Positions 19,126-27,120 of a stretch of DNA of 64,000 bases are shown here, one piece after another (within the stretch, counting starts at the first letter, position 1; the number at the start of each line of letters is the position of its first letter). Position numbers and translations under genes: made by a program. This DNA comes from an uncultured Paracoccaceae bacterium (GTDB lineage: Bacteria; Pseudomonadota; Alphaproteobacteria; Rhodobacterales; Rhodobacteraceae): NCBI GenBank assembly GCA_947500135.1, contig CANMQX010000003.1, forward strand, positions 62,001 through 126,000, given 5' to 3'. Below the pieces are notes generated by a model, which saw only the letters and a list, made by a program, of their open reading frames with translations, did not search any database and was not told where the DNA came from.

Positions 19126-19847
19126 GCGACCTGTTCCAGTGCGCCAAGGGTGAATGCTGCATCGCGTAACATCCGGCCATATGCTGTTTGGGGGGCTTGG
19201 ACGAAGCTTTGCGATCTGGTCAGTTCTTCGACGCGTCCGGCGCGCAGGACGGCGATGTCGTCTGCAAAGGCGGCGGCGTAGCCCAGATCATGGGTCACGA
19301 TCAGGGATGCGAAGCCTTCTTCGTGCTGCATTTGCGCGATTAGGCGCGCGGTGTGTTTTTGGGTAACGGCGTCGAGCGCCGAAAGCGGTTCGTCGAACAG
19401 AACGAGCGGCGGTTTTGCGATCAGCGCGCGCAGAATGCCCATGCGCTGCGCTTGACCAATGGACACCTCGGTTGGGCGACGGTCCAGCAAATCGGGCGCG
19501 ATCTCCAGACCATGGCAAAGGGCGTTCAGACGATCCGGATCTGCAACCATACCCTGCGCAACCAATGGTTCCATCACCGCGCGGCGCAGTGACATGCGTG
19601 GATTGAACGCGCTGCGTGGCTCTTGCATGACCAGCGCAGGACGGCAGCGGCGCACTGGAGCGTTATCCCATGTGACCTGACCTGAACTGCACGGCACCAG
19701 CCCGAGGATAGCGGCAATCAGCGTGGATTTCCCCGCGCCACTTTCACCGACAACAGCGAGTGTTCGATTCGGCCCAAGTGAAAGCGAGATATCCTGCAGC
19801 GTCACGGTGGTTCCGCGTCGGACGGAAACGTGATCGACCGTTAGCAT
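19122..19847 (-). CDS. ABC transporter ATP-binding protein (DppF/NikE type)
   Basis: A 241-residue nucleotide-binding subunit. Walker A GESGAGKST is near 34-42, the Q-loop PRSAFNPRMS follows, the signature is VSIGQAQR, and Walker B is LVLFDEPLSALD. It forms a pair with the ATPase encoded directly upstream (overlap 7 bp); such heterodimeric ATPases are typical of peptide/nickel importers. Confidence 0.88.
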   Translation of the reverse strand: MLTVDHVSVRRGTTVTLQDISLSLGPNRTLAVVGESGAGKSTLIAAILGLVPCSSGQVTWDNAPVRRCRPALVMQEPRSAFNPRMSLRRAVMEPLVAQGMVADPDRLNALCHGLEIAPDLLDRRPTEVSIGQAQRMGILRALIAKPPLVLFDEPLSALDAVTQKHTARLIAQMQHEEGFASLIVTHDLGYAAAFADDIAVLRAGRVEELTRSQSFVQAPQTAYGRMLRDAAFTLGALEQVA

Positions 19848-20524
19848 GGCAGTTCAAGCCAGTTACGATGGGCGCAAAGCGACTTGGCGGCTTGGGTCAC
19901 CGGAGCCAACAGGAACTGTTCTGTTGGTGCGTCTTCGACAATCCGTCCGTCTTCCATGACCATCAAGCGATTGACCCGGCGGGCCGCAAGGCCAAGATCG
20001 TGGGTGATCAGCAATAGCGCGGTCTTGCGATCTGACAGATAAGCGTCCAGCAAATCCATCGTGCCAGCTGCTACTACCGAGTCCAAAGCCGATGTTGGTT
20101 CATCCATGACCAGCAGGTCCGGCGTCCCGATCAAGGCCATGGCGATGACAAAGCGTTGCTGCATCCCCCGGCTCCAGCCCCATGGGCGCTTGTTCAAGTC
20201 ACTACCTTCGATGTGCAAGGCGGCAAACAGGTCCTGCCGCCGGGTCGGATCAGGTGAAAGGTTCAGCGCGTGTTCCGCCTCACGCCAATGAAACGCCATG
20301 GAGCGCAGCGGATCGAGCGCCTCGTCCGGGCTTTGCGGAACATGAGCGACACGTTGGCCTTGCGCGCGCAGCCTATCGATCAACGCGTGACCAAGCGTTG
20401 ATTTGCCCGAGCCGGAGGCACCAACAAGCCCCACACGCTCACCGGGTCTGATATCCACATTTGTGGGATGTAAGATCGTGCGGCCAGAGCGGATTGCGCA
20501 AAGGCCGGTCGCGGTGATTGTCAT
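19841..20524 (-). CDS. ABC transporter ATP-binding protein (DppD/NikD type)
   Basis: A 227-residue nucleotide-binding subunit with Walker A GASGSGKST near 35-43 and Walker B LLVMDEPTSALD. The signature region reads WSRGMQQRFVIAMAL instead of LSGGQ, a common degeneration in one half of these heterodimers. The start overlaps the stop of the substrate-binding protein gene (ATGA). Confidence 0.87.
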   Translation of the reverse strand: MTITATGLCAIRSGRTILHPTNVDIRPGERVGLVGASGSGKSTLGHALIDRLRAQGQRVAHVPQSPDEALDPLRSMAFHWREAEHALNLSPDPTRRQDLFAALHIEGSDLNKRPWGWSRGMQQRFVIAMALIGTPDLLVMDEPTSALDSVVAAGTMDLLDAYLSDRKTALLLITHDLGLAARRVNRLMVMEDGRIVEDAPTEQFLLAPVTQAAKSLCAHRNWLELPC

Positions 20525-22044
20525 TCGGTCAAGGCAGTCTCATGTGTGATCCAGTAGGTTTCGGTCGGGTGTACGGCATAGCCGGTCAATCCTGGCCGCG
20601 CCACATTGGTTTGACTGACGTGAAAGACCGGGATCATGGCGGCGTCCGCTGCGATGATGTCTTGCACCTGATCATAGATTGCTTTGCGTTCCTCTTGGTC
20701 AAAGGTCGTGCGGCCATCGGCCAGCAGTTGGTCCAGTTCGGGGTTGTTGTAGCCGCCCGCATTTGACCCGCCAGTGGATTTTAGCAGCGCCTCAAGCACC
20801 GCGCCGGGGTCGCCTTGGGGTGTTGTCACCCATGCCTGCAGGAACATATCGGCGCTTCCATTGGCGATTGCGTCGTTGCTTGCCCCATATTCGCCGACAC
20901 GCACATTCGCTGTGACGCCGATGGCTTGCAGGAAGGCTTGGGTCAGTTCCGCCGTTGGGGGCAAAGCGGCGCGGGAGGAATAGGTCACGATGTCAATCTC
21001 CAGCGCTGCGCCATCCAGCATCCATGTCCCGCCTTCCTTGGTCGCACCGGCCTCGGCCAGCAACTGCTCGGCCAATGCCGGGTCATAGACAGGATCAATC
21101 TCAGCTGCCCACCCCATGCCAGCCGGGTACACCGTGCCCGCAGGCACGCCGCCGACGCCCGACAGGGCGGCGTCCACAATGCCTTGCCGATCAATCGCGG
21201 CAGATATCGCGCGCCGGACCAGCGGATTGGCCGTTGGACCGTTGGCGGCGTTCACGGTGTAAAAATAAAGCCGGGCTGTCGGGGCGGCAAAGCCAAGCGC
21301 GCCGGTTTCCTGAATACGCGCGAAATCTGTTTCGGGATAGTTGATCACCATATCGACCTCACCCGCTTCAAACGCCAATGCGGATGCACCCGGATCGGGG
21401 ATGGCGACGACGCTCACCTCTTCAAAACCTGGTGCGCCAAGGCGATAGTCGGTGTTCGCGGCTACACGATAAAGCTGTTCGGGGATCGCTTCTTGAAAAA
21501 CATAGGGGCCTGTGGCGTTGATCGGATAGTCGTTGGACGCCGCGCCAAGAACGGCAATACCGGGTTCGGAGAGCGTCCAGGGGAAGGCTGCGTTTGGGCT
21601 ATTCGTCGTAAACACAACAATCTGGTCCCCATCCGTCGATATGGCAGCCAGATCAAGCAGGTTTGCGATGCGTGCGTTATAGCCTGCATGCGCCTCGTCA
21701 GAGATTGGGACAATCGCATCCACCACGGCCTGTGCTGTTACCGATGTGCCGTCATGGAATGTCAGGCCATCGCGCAGTGTAACACGCCATGTCGTTGGTG
21801 ACGATTGTGCGATCCCTGCCGCCAAACGCGGATAAAGGTTCAGTTCGTAATCGATGCCCATCAGGGTTTCGGTCACACCCGTCTGGTTCGACATCCAGCC
21901 GTTATATCCTGCGCGGGGGTCGGGAACCTCTGCCGTCGGGCCGAAGCCCACAGAAATCGTAAAGCTGCCATCTTGCGCAGATGCTGGCAAAGCGGGGCCT
22001 TGCGCCACAAGAGCGGCCAAAGCAAGTTTTGAGATAAACGACAT
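20521..22044 (-). CDS. Periplasmic substrate-binding protein, family 5 (peptide/nickel)
   Basis: A 507-residue secreted solute-binding protein. The signal peptide MSFISKLALAALVAQGPALPASA is followed by family-5 features: WRVTLRDGLTFHDGTSVTAQAVVDA and the LVRRAISAAIDRQGIVDAALSG segment. It leads the operon SBP-ATPase-ATPase-permease-permease. An AAGGAA ribosome site precedes the ATG. Whether it binds peptides, nickel chelates or something else cannot be decided by eye; the nearby Rrf2 regulator leaves metal or redox control possible. Confidence 0.87.
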   Translation of the reverse strand: MSFISKLALAALVAQGPALPASAQDGSFTISVGFGPTAEVPDPRAGYNGWMSNQTGVTETLMGIDYELNLYPRLAAGIAQSSPTTWRVTLRDGLTFHDGTSVTAQAVVDAIVPISDEAHAGYNARIANLLDLAAISTDGDQIVVFTTNSPNAAFPWTLSEPGIAVLGAASNDYPINATGPYVFQEAIPEQLYRVAANTDYRLGAPGFEEVSVVAIPDPGASALAFEAGEVDMVINYPETDFARIQETGALGFAAPTARLYFYTVNAANGPTANPLVRRAISAAIDRQGIVDAALSGVGGVPAGTVYPAGMGWAAEIDPVYDPALAEQLLAEAGATKEGGTWMLDGAALEIDIVTYSSRAALPPTAELTQAFLQAIGVTANVRVGEYGASNDAIANGSADMFLQAWVTTPQGDPGAVLEALLKSTGGSNAGGYNNPELDQLLADGRTTFDQEERKAIYDQVQDIIAADAAMIPVFHVSQTNVARPGLTGYAVHPTETYWITHETALTE

Positions 22045-22056
22045 GGGCGATTTCCT

Positions 22057-22344
22057 TCAGGCTTGAGAGTTGGTGGTCGGTGGCGCGGCGTATCTATCGT
22101 GGGCGAGCGTTTTCGCTTCGGCCCTTGAAAGTGAAGACAAGGCTTCTTCAACGCTTAGGCCTTTTGCATGCGCCTTTTGCCAGATTCGCCTTGCAGATAC
22201 CGGCGACCAAGGCAGTGCCGCCTGACCCAGCCAATTGCGTAGCGGTGCCGGCAATGCATCATAGGTTTGCATCGGATCAGCCGCGCGACGCCTGCCGCGA
22301 AGGCTTGTTTGCCCAAGATTGCGCGCGTGTTGTTGAGACATCAT
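22057..22344 (-). CDS. Small DUF6525-like protein upstream of the transporter
   Basis: A short basic protein of about 95 residues beginning MMSQQHARNLGQTSLRGRRR. It contains a conserved-looking core (AADPMQTYDALPAPLRNWLG and PWSPVSARRIWQKAHAKG). I recognise this pattern as the DUF6525 type found in Rhodobacteraceae; no function is known. It lies 12 bp before the substrate-binding protein gene and is probably co-transcribed. The start (22344 or 22341) is preferred over the longer frame to 22407, which would run into the divergent promoter region. Confidence 0.65.
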   Translation of the reverse strand: MMSQQHARNLGQTSLRGRRRAADPMQTYDALPAPLRNWLGQAALPWSPVSARRIWQKAHAKGLSVEEALSSLSRAEAKTLAHDRYAAPPTTNSQA

Positions 22345-22446
22345 GTTCGCCGAGACTACGAGATAAGCAATCACGCAACTACCGAAGTTACTAGATACAC
22401 GCAACACATAATGTTACGTGATCTGAAAGATGCGCGGAGAAACACC
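22345..22446. promoter_or_regulatory. Divergent promoter region with a repeated GTTAC motif
   Basis: This gap separates the leftward transporter operon from the rightward Rrf2 gene. It holds two related stretches, GTTACTAGATAC at 22388 and GTTACGTGATCT at 22413, which could be operator half-sites. The second lies beyond the alternative ATG at 22411. Binding by the Rrf2 protein is inference. Confidence 0.35.
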
Positions 22447-22851
22447 TTGAAACGAAACAGTCGTCTGTCCCTGGCCCTTCACACCCTGAGCCATATGGCT
22501 GGGAATCCTGAAAAGATGCGCACCTCTGCGGACATCGCGGACCATGCGGGCACAAACCCGGTTGTTGTACGGCGGGTCCTGGGTCGATTGCGGGAGGCGG
22601 GGTTGCTCACCTCCGAGAAGGGGCATGCGGGCGGATGGCAGTTGGCTCGTGCGCCAGAGGCGATTACGCTGGCCGACGTTTACCTCGCGCTTGATGAAAG
22701 GCTTGTTGCGAGCGATGAAAACGCCGATGCCCCCGCCTGTTCGGTGGAGCATGCGTTGCACAAGCGGGTCTCAAGCGTTTTGGAAGATGTCGAACGCAGC
22801 TTGGTCCAAAAACTGGGTGAAACGTCAATCTCTGAAATGCGCGGAAACTGA
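22447..22851 (+). CDS. Rrf2 family transcriptional regulator
   Basis: A 134-residue winged-helix regulator. The N-terminus (LKRNSRLSLALHTLSHMAG) and the helix-turn-helix segment RTSADIADHAGTNPVVVRRVLGRLREAGLLTSEKGHAGGW match the family. Only one Cys (in PACSVEHAL) is present, so it lacks the three-cysteine iron-sulfur set of IscR/NsrR. The TTG at 22447 after GGAG fits the usual family N-terminus; an ATG at 22411 would add 12 residues. Divergent from the ABC operon, which it may regulate. Confidence 0.85.
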   Translation: MKRNSRLSLALHTLSHMAGNPEKMRTSADIADHAGTNPVVVRRVLGRLREAGLLTSEKGHAGGWQLARAPEAITLADVYLALDERLVASDENADAPACSVEHALHKRVSSVLEDVERSLVQKLGETSISEMRGN

Positions 22852-22853
22852 TC

Positions 22854-23363
22854 CTAGGCCTGATAAGGCTCGATCCTGTCCGCCGACAACGCGTAGCCGA
22901 TTTCTGCAAGCTGCGTCGAGATGGATGAGACGCCAAACATGCCGGTCACATTCACCGGTTCGAACAGCCCTTCGGTTTCATAAGGCGTTTGTGTGGTAAC
23001 AAATACCAATTGATTGGCGGGCGGGGGCGGTACGTGGACGCAGGCCCCGACATAAGGCACCAGAATAAATGCGGTGACGCCGGTGCCCTTGTAGTCAATT
23101 GGCACAATGAACCCGGGGATGCGGACGATCTGACCGTTCCAATCGGCACGAACGCCGCTGGATGCGGGTTGCTGGTTCGACATCGGGGCACTGTCATGAT
23201 CAATCAAACCCCGCAATGCGCTGGGGATCGCCGTCTCGTTCTCGGGCAGCAGATCATCCCAGTCGAGGTCGATATAGTCTTCGGCCCGCGCCATGCCGGG
23301 CACAAGTACCGTTGCTGCCATCCCGGCCAGAACCGCGCGGCGCTGAAGATGTCCGCTTACCAT
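22854..23363 (-). CDS. DUF3299 domain secreted protein, copy 2
   Basis: A 169-residue exported protein with signal peptide RRAVLAGMAATVLVPGMARA and the DUF3299 core: VRIPGFIVPIDYKGTGVTAFILVPYVGACVHVPPPPANQ. The conserved Cys and His in GACVH suggest metal or thiol chemistry, but this is not shown. It is the last gene of the leftward zur-zinc operon and a paralog of the gene directly upstream, whose stop overlaps its start. Confidence 0.82.
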   Translation of the reverse strand: MVSGHLQRRAVLAGMAATVLVPGMARAEDYIDLDWDDLLPENETAIPSALRGLIDHDSAPMSNQQPASSGVRADWNGQIVRIPGFIVPIDYKGTGVTAFILVPYVGACVHVPPPPANQLVFVTTQTPYETEGLFEPVNVTGMFGVSSISTQLAEIGYALSADRIEPYQA

Positions 23364-23866
23364 TCGTAGATCTCCATTTCATTGGCCGCGATGAAATAGC
23401 CCGTCTTGCCCAGATCAGTGGATTGCAACTGCGTGCGCATGACCCCGGTCACCCAGACGGCATCCCATAGTTGGTCACCAGGCCAAGGGTCCGTGGCGTT
23501 GACCATGACAAGCTGGTTTGCGGGTGGCGGCGGTGTGTGAATGCAGGCCCCGACATAGGGGACGAGCATAAAGTTGGTCACCCCTTCGGCGCTGACATCG
23601 AAGGGGATGATGAAACCCGGCATTTTGATATAGGCGCCGTTCAGCGTTTCGTTCAGCTTGACCGCGTTGGCGTCATAGATCGGGTTCCAAAGATCGTTGA
23701 CCAGATCAATCTCTCCCTCCCCGATGATTTCCGAATAGGGGACGCCCGGCGGGATAAGGTCCTCCCACTTGATTTCCCGTGGTGTGGCGGCCAGCGCTGC
23801 CTTTGGTCCCGCAACCATGGCCGACAAAAGCATCAATGTGGTTCTGCGATTTAGCAAGTAAGCCAC
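23357..23866 (-). CDS. DUF3299 domain secreted protein, copy 1
   Basis: A 169-residue exported protein (signal TTLMLLSAMVAGPKAALA) whose core, KMPGFIIPFDVSAEGVTNFMLVPYVGACIHTPPPPANQ, closely matches its downstream paralog. Both keep GAC(I/V)H. DUF3299 proteins are commonly encoded with MacB/LolCDE-type ABC transporters and DUF2796 proteins. The context suggests a part in zinc uptake at the periplasm. Confidence 0.82.
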   Translation of the reverse strand: MAYLLNRRTTLMLLSAMVAGPKAALAATPREIKWEDLIPPGVPYSEIIGEGEIDLVNDLWNPIYDANAVKLNETLNGAYIKMPGFIIPFDVSAEGVTNFMLVPYVGACIHTPPPPANQLVMVNATDPWPGDQLWDAVWVTGVMRTQLQSTDLGKTGYFIAANEMEIYEW

Positions 23867-23879
23867 CTCGTTCTCAGCA

Positions 23880-25130
23880 TTACGTTTTGACGATCATACC
23901 ATCAGCAACAGACATTCTGTAAGCCCGCAATGCGGGGACAAGGCTCACAATTGCGCCAGCACATATCACACCAAGGATGACCCAGGCTTCGCGCAGCGTC
24001 GGCGCATCAATTGGCAGCCACAGGCCAAAAGCACTGTCGACAATCGGCTGCGCAATGATCAACCCGATATATAAAAGCGCCAGCCCTAGCATAGCACCCG
24101 CTGCCGCCATCACCATCGCCTCCAGCACCAGCATGCCCAGAATGGTGGCGGGTCGTGCCCCCATCGCGCGAAAGATCGCCATTTCGCGGCGGCGTTCATT
24201 GAGACTGGAAAAGATGGTGGCCATCATGCCAATCAGCGCAGTGACAACAACCATGGCTGAAACCGCCAAAAGCGCCGTTTCCGCGATGCCGACAATCCCC
24301 CAAAGCTCTTGCAAAGCGACGCCGGGCAGGATCGCAAGCAATGGCTCTTCGGGGTATTGGTTGATCGCGCGCTGCAAGGCAAAGGTCTGTAGCGGACTTT
24401 CCACGCCCACAAGGGCCGCAGTCACCGCTTTTGGCGTCAGGTCCATCCCGCGAATGACATCAACAGGCGTGGACTGGCCCGGGATTTGCGCGCCGCTTTG
24501 CCAATCGACATGGATCGCTTCGATCGCCTCCATGCTGACAATGACCGTGCGGTCTACCGGTGTCCCCGTCTTTTCCAGAATGCCCGACACGCGAAACGGC
24601 TGATCCTTATGTTCGGTAAAGGATGCCAGGCCATGGGCCACGATAATCGGGTCATCGACGCTGTAGCCCAGAGTCGCCGCGACATCCGCACCAATCACAG
24701 TATCAAACAGGTCATCCATGATGACCCCATCAGCGACGCCCAGCGATCTGCCTTGCCGGTATTTATAATGCTCAAAAAACGCCTGCGTGGTGCCCATGAC
24801 CCGAAACTGGCGATGGCTGTCGCCCAGGGAAATCGGGACAATCCAGTCAACGTCAGGCCGTGCCGCGATGTCCTGATAGCTTTCCCAAGTCACGTTGTTG
24901 GTCGCATTGCCAATGCGGAAAACGGAATACAGCAAAAGTTGTACGGACCCGGACCGCGCGCCGACGATCAGATCTGTGCCGGAGATCGTATCGGCAAAGC
25001 TGGCCTTGGCGCCGGTCCGCACCTTTTCGACACCCAGAAACAGCGCGACTGACAAGGCGATGGCAAGTATTGTCATACCCACCGTCAGCGCACGCGCGAA
25101 AAGCGAAGCGATGGCAAGGCGCAGGGTCAT
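23880..25130 (-). CDS. FtsX/LolC-type ABC transporter permease
   Basis: A 416-residue membrane protein with the FtsX/MacB layout: one N-terminal membrane segment (about 15-32), a large periplasmic domain, and three C-terminal membrane segments (about 285-310, 335-360, 383-403). The LNERRREMAIFRAMGARPATILGMLVLEA motif between C-terminal helices is diagnostic. It overlaps the upstream ATPase gene (ATGA). It lies in a zinc-responsive operon, resembling the Zrg-type zinc uptake loci described in Vibrio. Confidence 0.87.
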   Translation of the reverse strand: MTLRLAIASLFARALTVGMTILAIALSVALFLGVEKVRTGAKASFADTISGTDLIVGARSGSVQLLLYSVFRIGNATNNVTWESYQDIAARPDVDWIVPISLGDSHRQFRVMGTTQAFFEHYKYRQGRSLGVADGVIMDDLFDTVIGADVAATLGYSVDDPIIVAHGLASFTEHKDQPFRVSGILEKTGTPVDRTVIVSMEAIEAIHVDWQSGAQIPGQSTPVDVIRGMDLTPKAVTAALVGVESPLQTFALQRAINQYPEEPLLAILPGVALQELWGIVGIAETALLAVSAMVVVTALIGMMATIFSSLNERRREMAIFRAMGARPATILGMLVLEAMVMAAAGAMLGLALLYIGLIIAQPIVDSAFGLWLPIDAPTLREAWVILGVICAGAIVSLVPALRAYRMSVADGMIVKT

Positions 25131-25822
25131 GCCGCGGCCCTTTCAATCTGCGCAATATCTTCCATGCGGATGACCCGATCAAAGCGGTCACCAAGTCTGG
25201 CGTCATGACTGACCATCAAGAGGGAGGTTTGATGCGCATCCGTTTGTGCGAATAGCAGGTCAAGAAAGGCCGCCTGACTGCCAGCATCAAGGGCGGAAGT
25301 GGGTTCATCCGCGATGATCAAAGGCGGCTGTCCGATCAGTGCCCGCGCTACCGCGACGCGCTGCTGCTGCCCCACGCTTAGCGCATTGGCCTTGTTGCGA
25401 CCCACATCGGGTGGCAGGCCAAGTGCCGCGCACAGGTCGGTGGCTTGCGCCACCGCATTACCCGCGCGTTTGCGCCGCTGGGGCGCAAAGCGAAGCGGAA
25501 GCAGGATATTGTCGGCGACTGTGCCAAAAGGCAGCAGGTTGAATTGCTGAAAGATCACGCCGATCTGTTCGGCCCGGAACCTGTCACGCTTGCCGCCAGA
25601 TAATGCGGTTAATTCAGTGCCTGCGATGCTGATTGAGCCGCGATCCGGAAGGATCGTGCCACAGATCAACGACAAAAGCGTCGACTTCCCCGCCCCGCTT
25701 TCGCCCAGCAACAAAACCGATTCACCCTCTAAGATCGCAAAATCGGGTACGGTCAGCGCGAATGATCCCCGCCTCGGCCAGCGATAACCAACATCAGATA
25801 AGGTCAGGACGGCTGGTGTCAC
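25127..25822 (-). CDS. LolD/MacB-type ABC transporter ATP-binding protein
   Basis: A 231-residue ATPase with Walker A GESGAGKST near 37-45, QQFNLLPFGTVADNILLPL as Q-loop region, signature LSVGQQQR and Walker B LIIADEPTSALD. It should energise the FtsX-type permease encoded immediately downstream. The gene begins 6 bp after the DUF2796 gene. Confidence 0.88.
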   Translation of the reverse strand: MTPAVLTLSDVGYRWPRRGSFALTVPDFAILEGESVLLLGESGAGKSTLLSLICGTILPDRGSISIAGTELTALSGGKRDRFRAEQIGVIFQQFNLLPFGTVADNILLPLRFAPQRRKRAGNAVAQATDLCAALGLPPDVGRNKANALSVGQQQRVAVARALIGQPPLIIADEPTSALDAGSQAAFLDLLFAQTDAHQTSLLMVSHDARLGDRFDRVIRMEDIAQIERAAA

Positions 25823-25828
25823 CTGCGC

Positions 25829-26488
25829 TCAGCGTCCCAGGTTCAAAACGGGCGCGTCACGTTCCACTTCGAAGCCCTGCGCGCCTGATGCCGTGATGAT
25901 TTGCACTTCGACCTCTTTGGCATTTGGGAACGTGTCAAAATAGGCGAAGGTGATCTCGCTCAACGCATCCGGGTTGTCGCAGGTCAGCGTGTATTCGGCA
26001 TGGAATTCGGTGTGACCGGCATGTTCGGCATGCTCTGCGTGGTCTTCATCTCCGTGGTCGTCATGCTCATCATGCCCGTGATCCTTGTCGTCGGCGTGGT
26101 CTTCGTGATCTTCTTCGGCGTGATCATCGTGATGCTCTTCGTCATGTTCATCATGCCCATGCGCGTCATGATCGTCTTCGCTTTCCAGTTTTGCTTCTGC
26201 TGTCGTCACCGTGCAAGCTGCAGCATCAGGCAAAACGAACAAATCAAGCGGTGCGCTCAGCGTCGCGACCGCCGCATCAATTGCGGCAAGATCGGCGTCA
26301 CTTTCCGCCGCATATTCAAACCCAACGATATCGGCCCCCGGGGCATGAAACTCCATCGCAACCGTCGTGGCATCAATGGCGATGTTCAGCGCGCCAACAC
26401 CATGTTCATGGGCGTCAAGCTGGCGGGTATCATCGGCGAGTGCGGGCAGAGCGGCGACAAGAGCAAGAAGAGAGAATGCGTGTTTCAT
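25829..26488 (-). CDS. DUF2796 (ZrgA-like) zinc-binding periplasmic protein
   Basis: A 219-residue exported protein with signal MKHAFSLLALVAALPALA. Right after it is DDTRQLDAHEHGVG, the DUF2796 start. A roughly 65-residue stretch from about 102 to 166 is made almost only of His, Asp, Glu, Gly and Ala (repeats such as DEHDEEHHDDHAEEDHEDHA), a clear divalent-metal chelating region. Two Cys flank it. The best reading is a zinc-capturing protein feeding the adjacent transporter. It follows zur directly. Confidence 0.85.
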   Translation of the reverse strand: MKHAFSLLALVAALPALADDTRQLDAHEHGVGALNIAIDATTVAMEFHAPGADIVGFEYAAESDADLAAIDAAVATLSAPLDLFVLPDAAACTVTTAEAKLESEDDHDAHGHDEHDEEHHDDHAEEDHEDHADDKDHGHDEHDDHGDEDHAEHAEHAGHTEFHAEYTLTCDNPDALSEITFAYFDTFPNAKEVEVQIITASGAQGFEVERDAPVLNLGR

Positions 26489-26518
26489 GTTACATCCAAG
26501 TGATTTGTGTGAGAGGGA

Positions 26519-26905
26519 TCAGGCCGCGCAGCTTCCGCATTGCCCATGGATTTCAACGATGTGCCGGTCCGCTTGAAAAGCACTTTGATCGGTCAGTGCT
26601 GTGAGTTTCGCAAGCAGATCACTGCCGTCATGTTCCTCGACCGATCCGCAATCTTCGCAGATAGCAAGGACAGGCACGCTTTCGACATGGCTGCAGCGGC
26701 AGGGCACAAAGGCCTTGATGGATTCCAGACGATGCGCGCGCCCTTGATCGGTCAAGGCCGATAGCGTCCGATAGACGGTGGGTGGCGCGATATCAGGTTC
26801 ACCGACCTGAAGCCGTTCAAGAATTTGGTAAGCCGTCATCGGCCTGTCGCATGCGTTCAGCACGCTCAGGACATCACTTTGCCGGGCAGCCGCACGTTTT
26901 CTCAT
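26519..26905 (-). CDS. zur: Fur family zinc uptake regulator Zur
   Basis: A 128-residue Fur-family repressor. The DNA-binding part contains AYQILERLQV and APPTVYRTLSALTDQGRAHRLES. The metal sites include HVESVPVLAICEDCGSVEEH and the C-terminal HGQCGSCA, giving two CxxC pairs for structural zinc. The genes that follow (His-rich DUF2796 protein, ABC transporter, DUF3299 pair) point to zinc and not iron. It leads the leftward operon, so it probably represses itself. Confidence 0.85.
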   Translation of the reverse strand: MRKRAAARQSDVLSVLNACDRPMTAYQILERLQVGEPDIAPPTVYRTLSALTDQGRAHRLESIKAFVPCRCSHVESVPVLAICEDCGSVEEHDGSDLLAKLTALTDQSAFQADRHIVEIHGQCGSCAA

Positions 26906-26932
26906 CCATCAGGCTCCATCGTTTCAAATTTT

Positions 26933-26948
26933 TTATTTTATAAAATAA
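26933..26948. promoter_or_regulatory. Perfect AT-rich palindrome upstream of zur (candidate Zur box)
   Basis: TTATTTTATAAAATAA is a perfect 16-bp palindrome, 28 bp before the zur start. Zur boxes are AT-rich palindromes, and the position fits autoregulation of the zinc operon. Binding is inferred. Confidence 0.6.
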
Positions 26949-27120
26949 CAAACCGCAAGCTGTGAAACGCCAAACGGGGGTGCCCTAACTTCACCCCCGC
27001 CGTTGTTCGGCCTGCCGGCAAGGATCGTCTGGACCAGCCAAACAGACGCCCCGGTCAGATCTGTCATTGTGGACCAGTACCCCCTCTTGAACCTGCTCAA
27101 AATCAGTGAAACCATTGGGG

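Noticed and set aside
25901-26503. Rightward frame with many Val/Ile/Met residues opposite the DUF2796 gene
   Set aside because: The apparent membrane protein is the reverse complement of His/Asp codons (GTG/ATC); the minus-strand protein is coherent.
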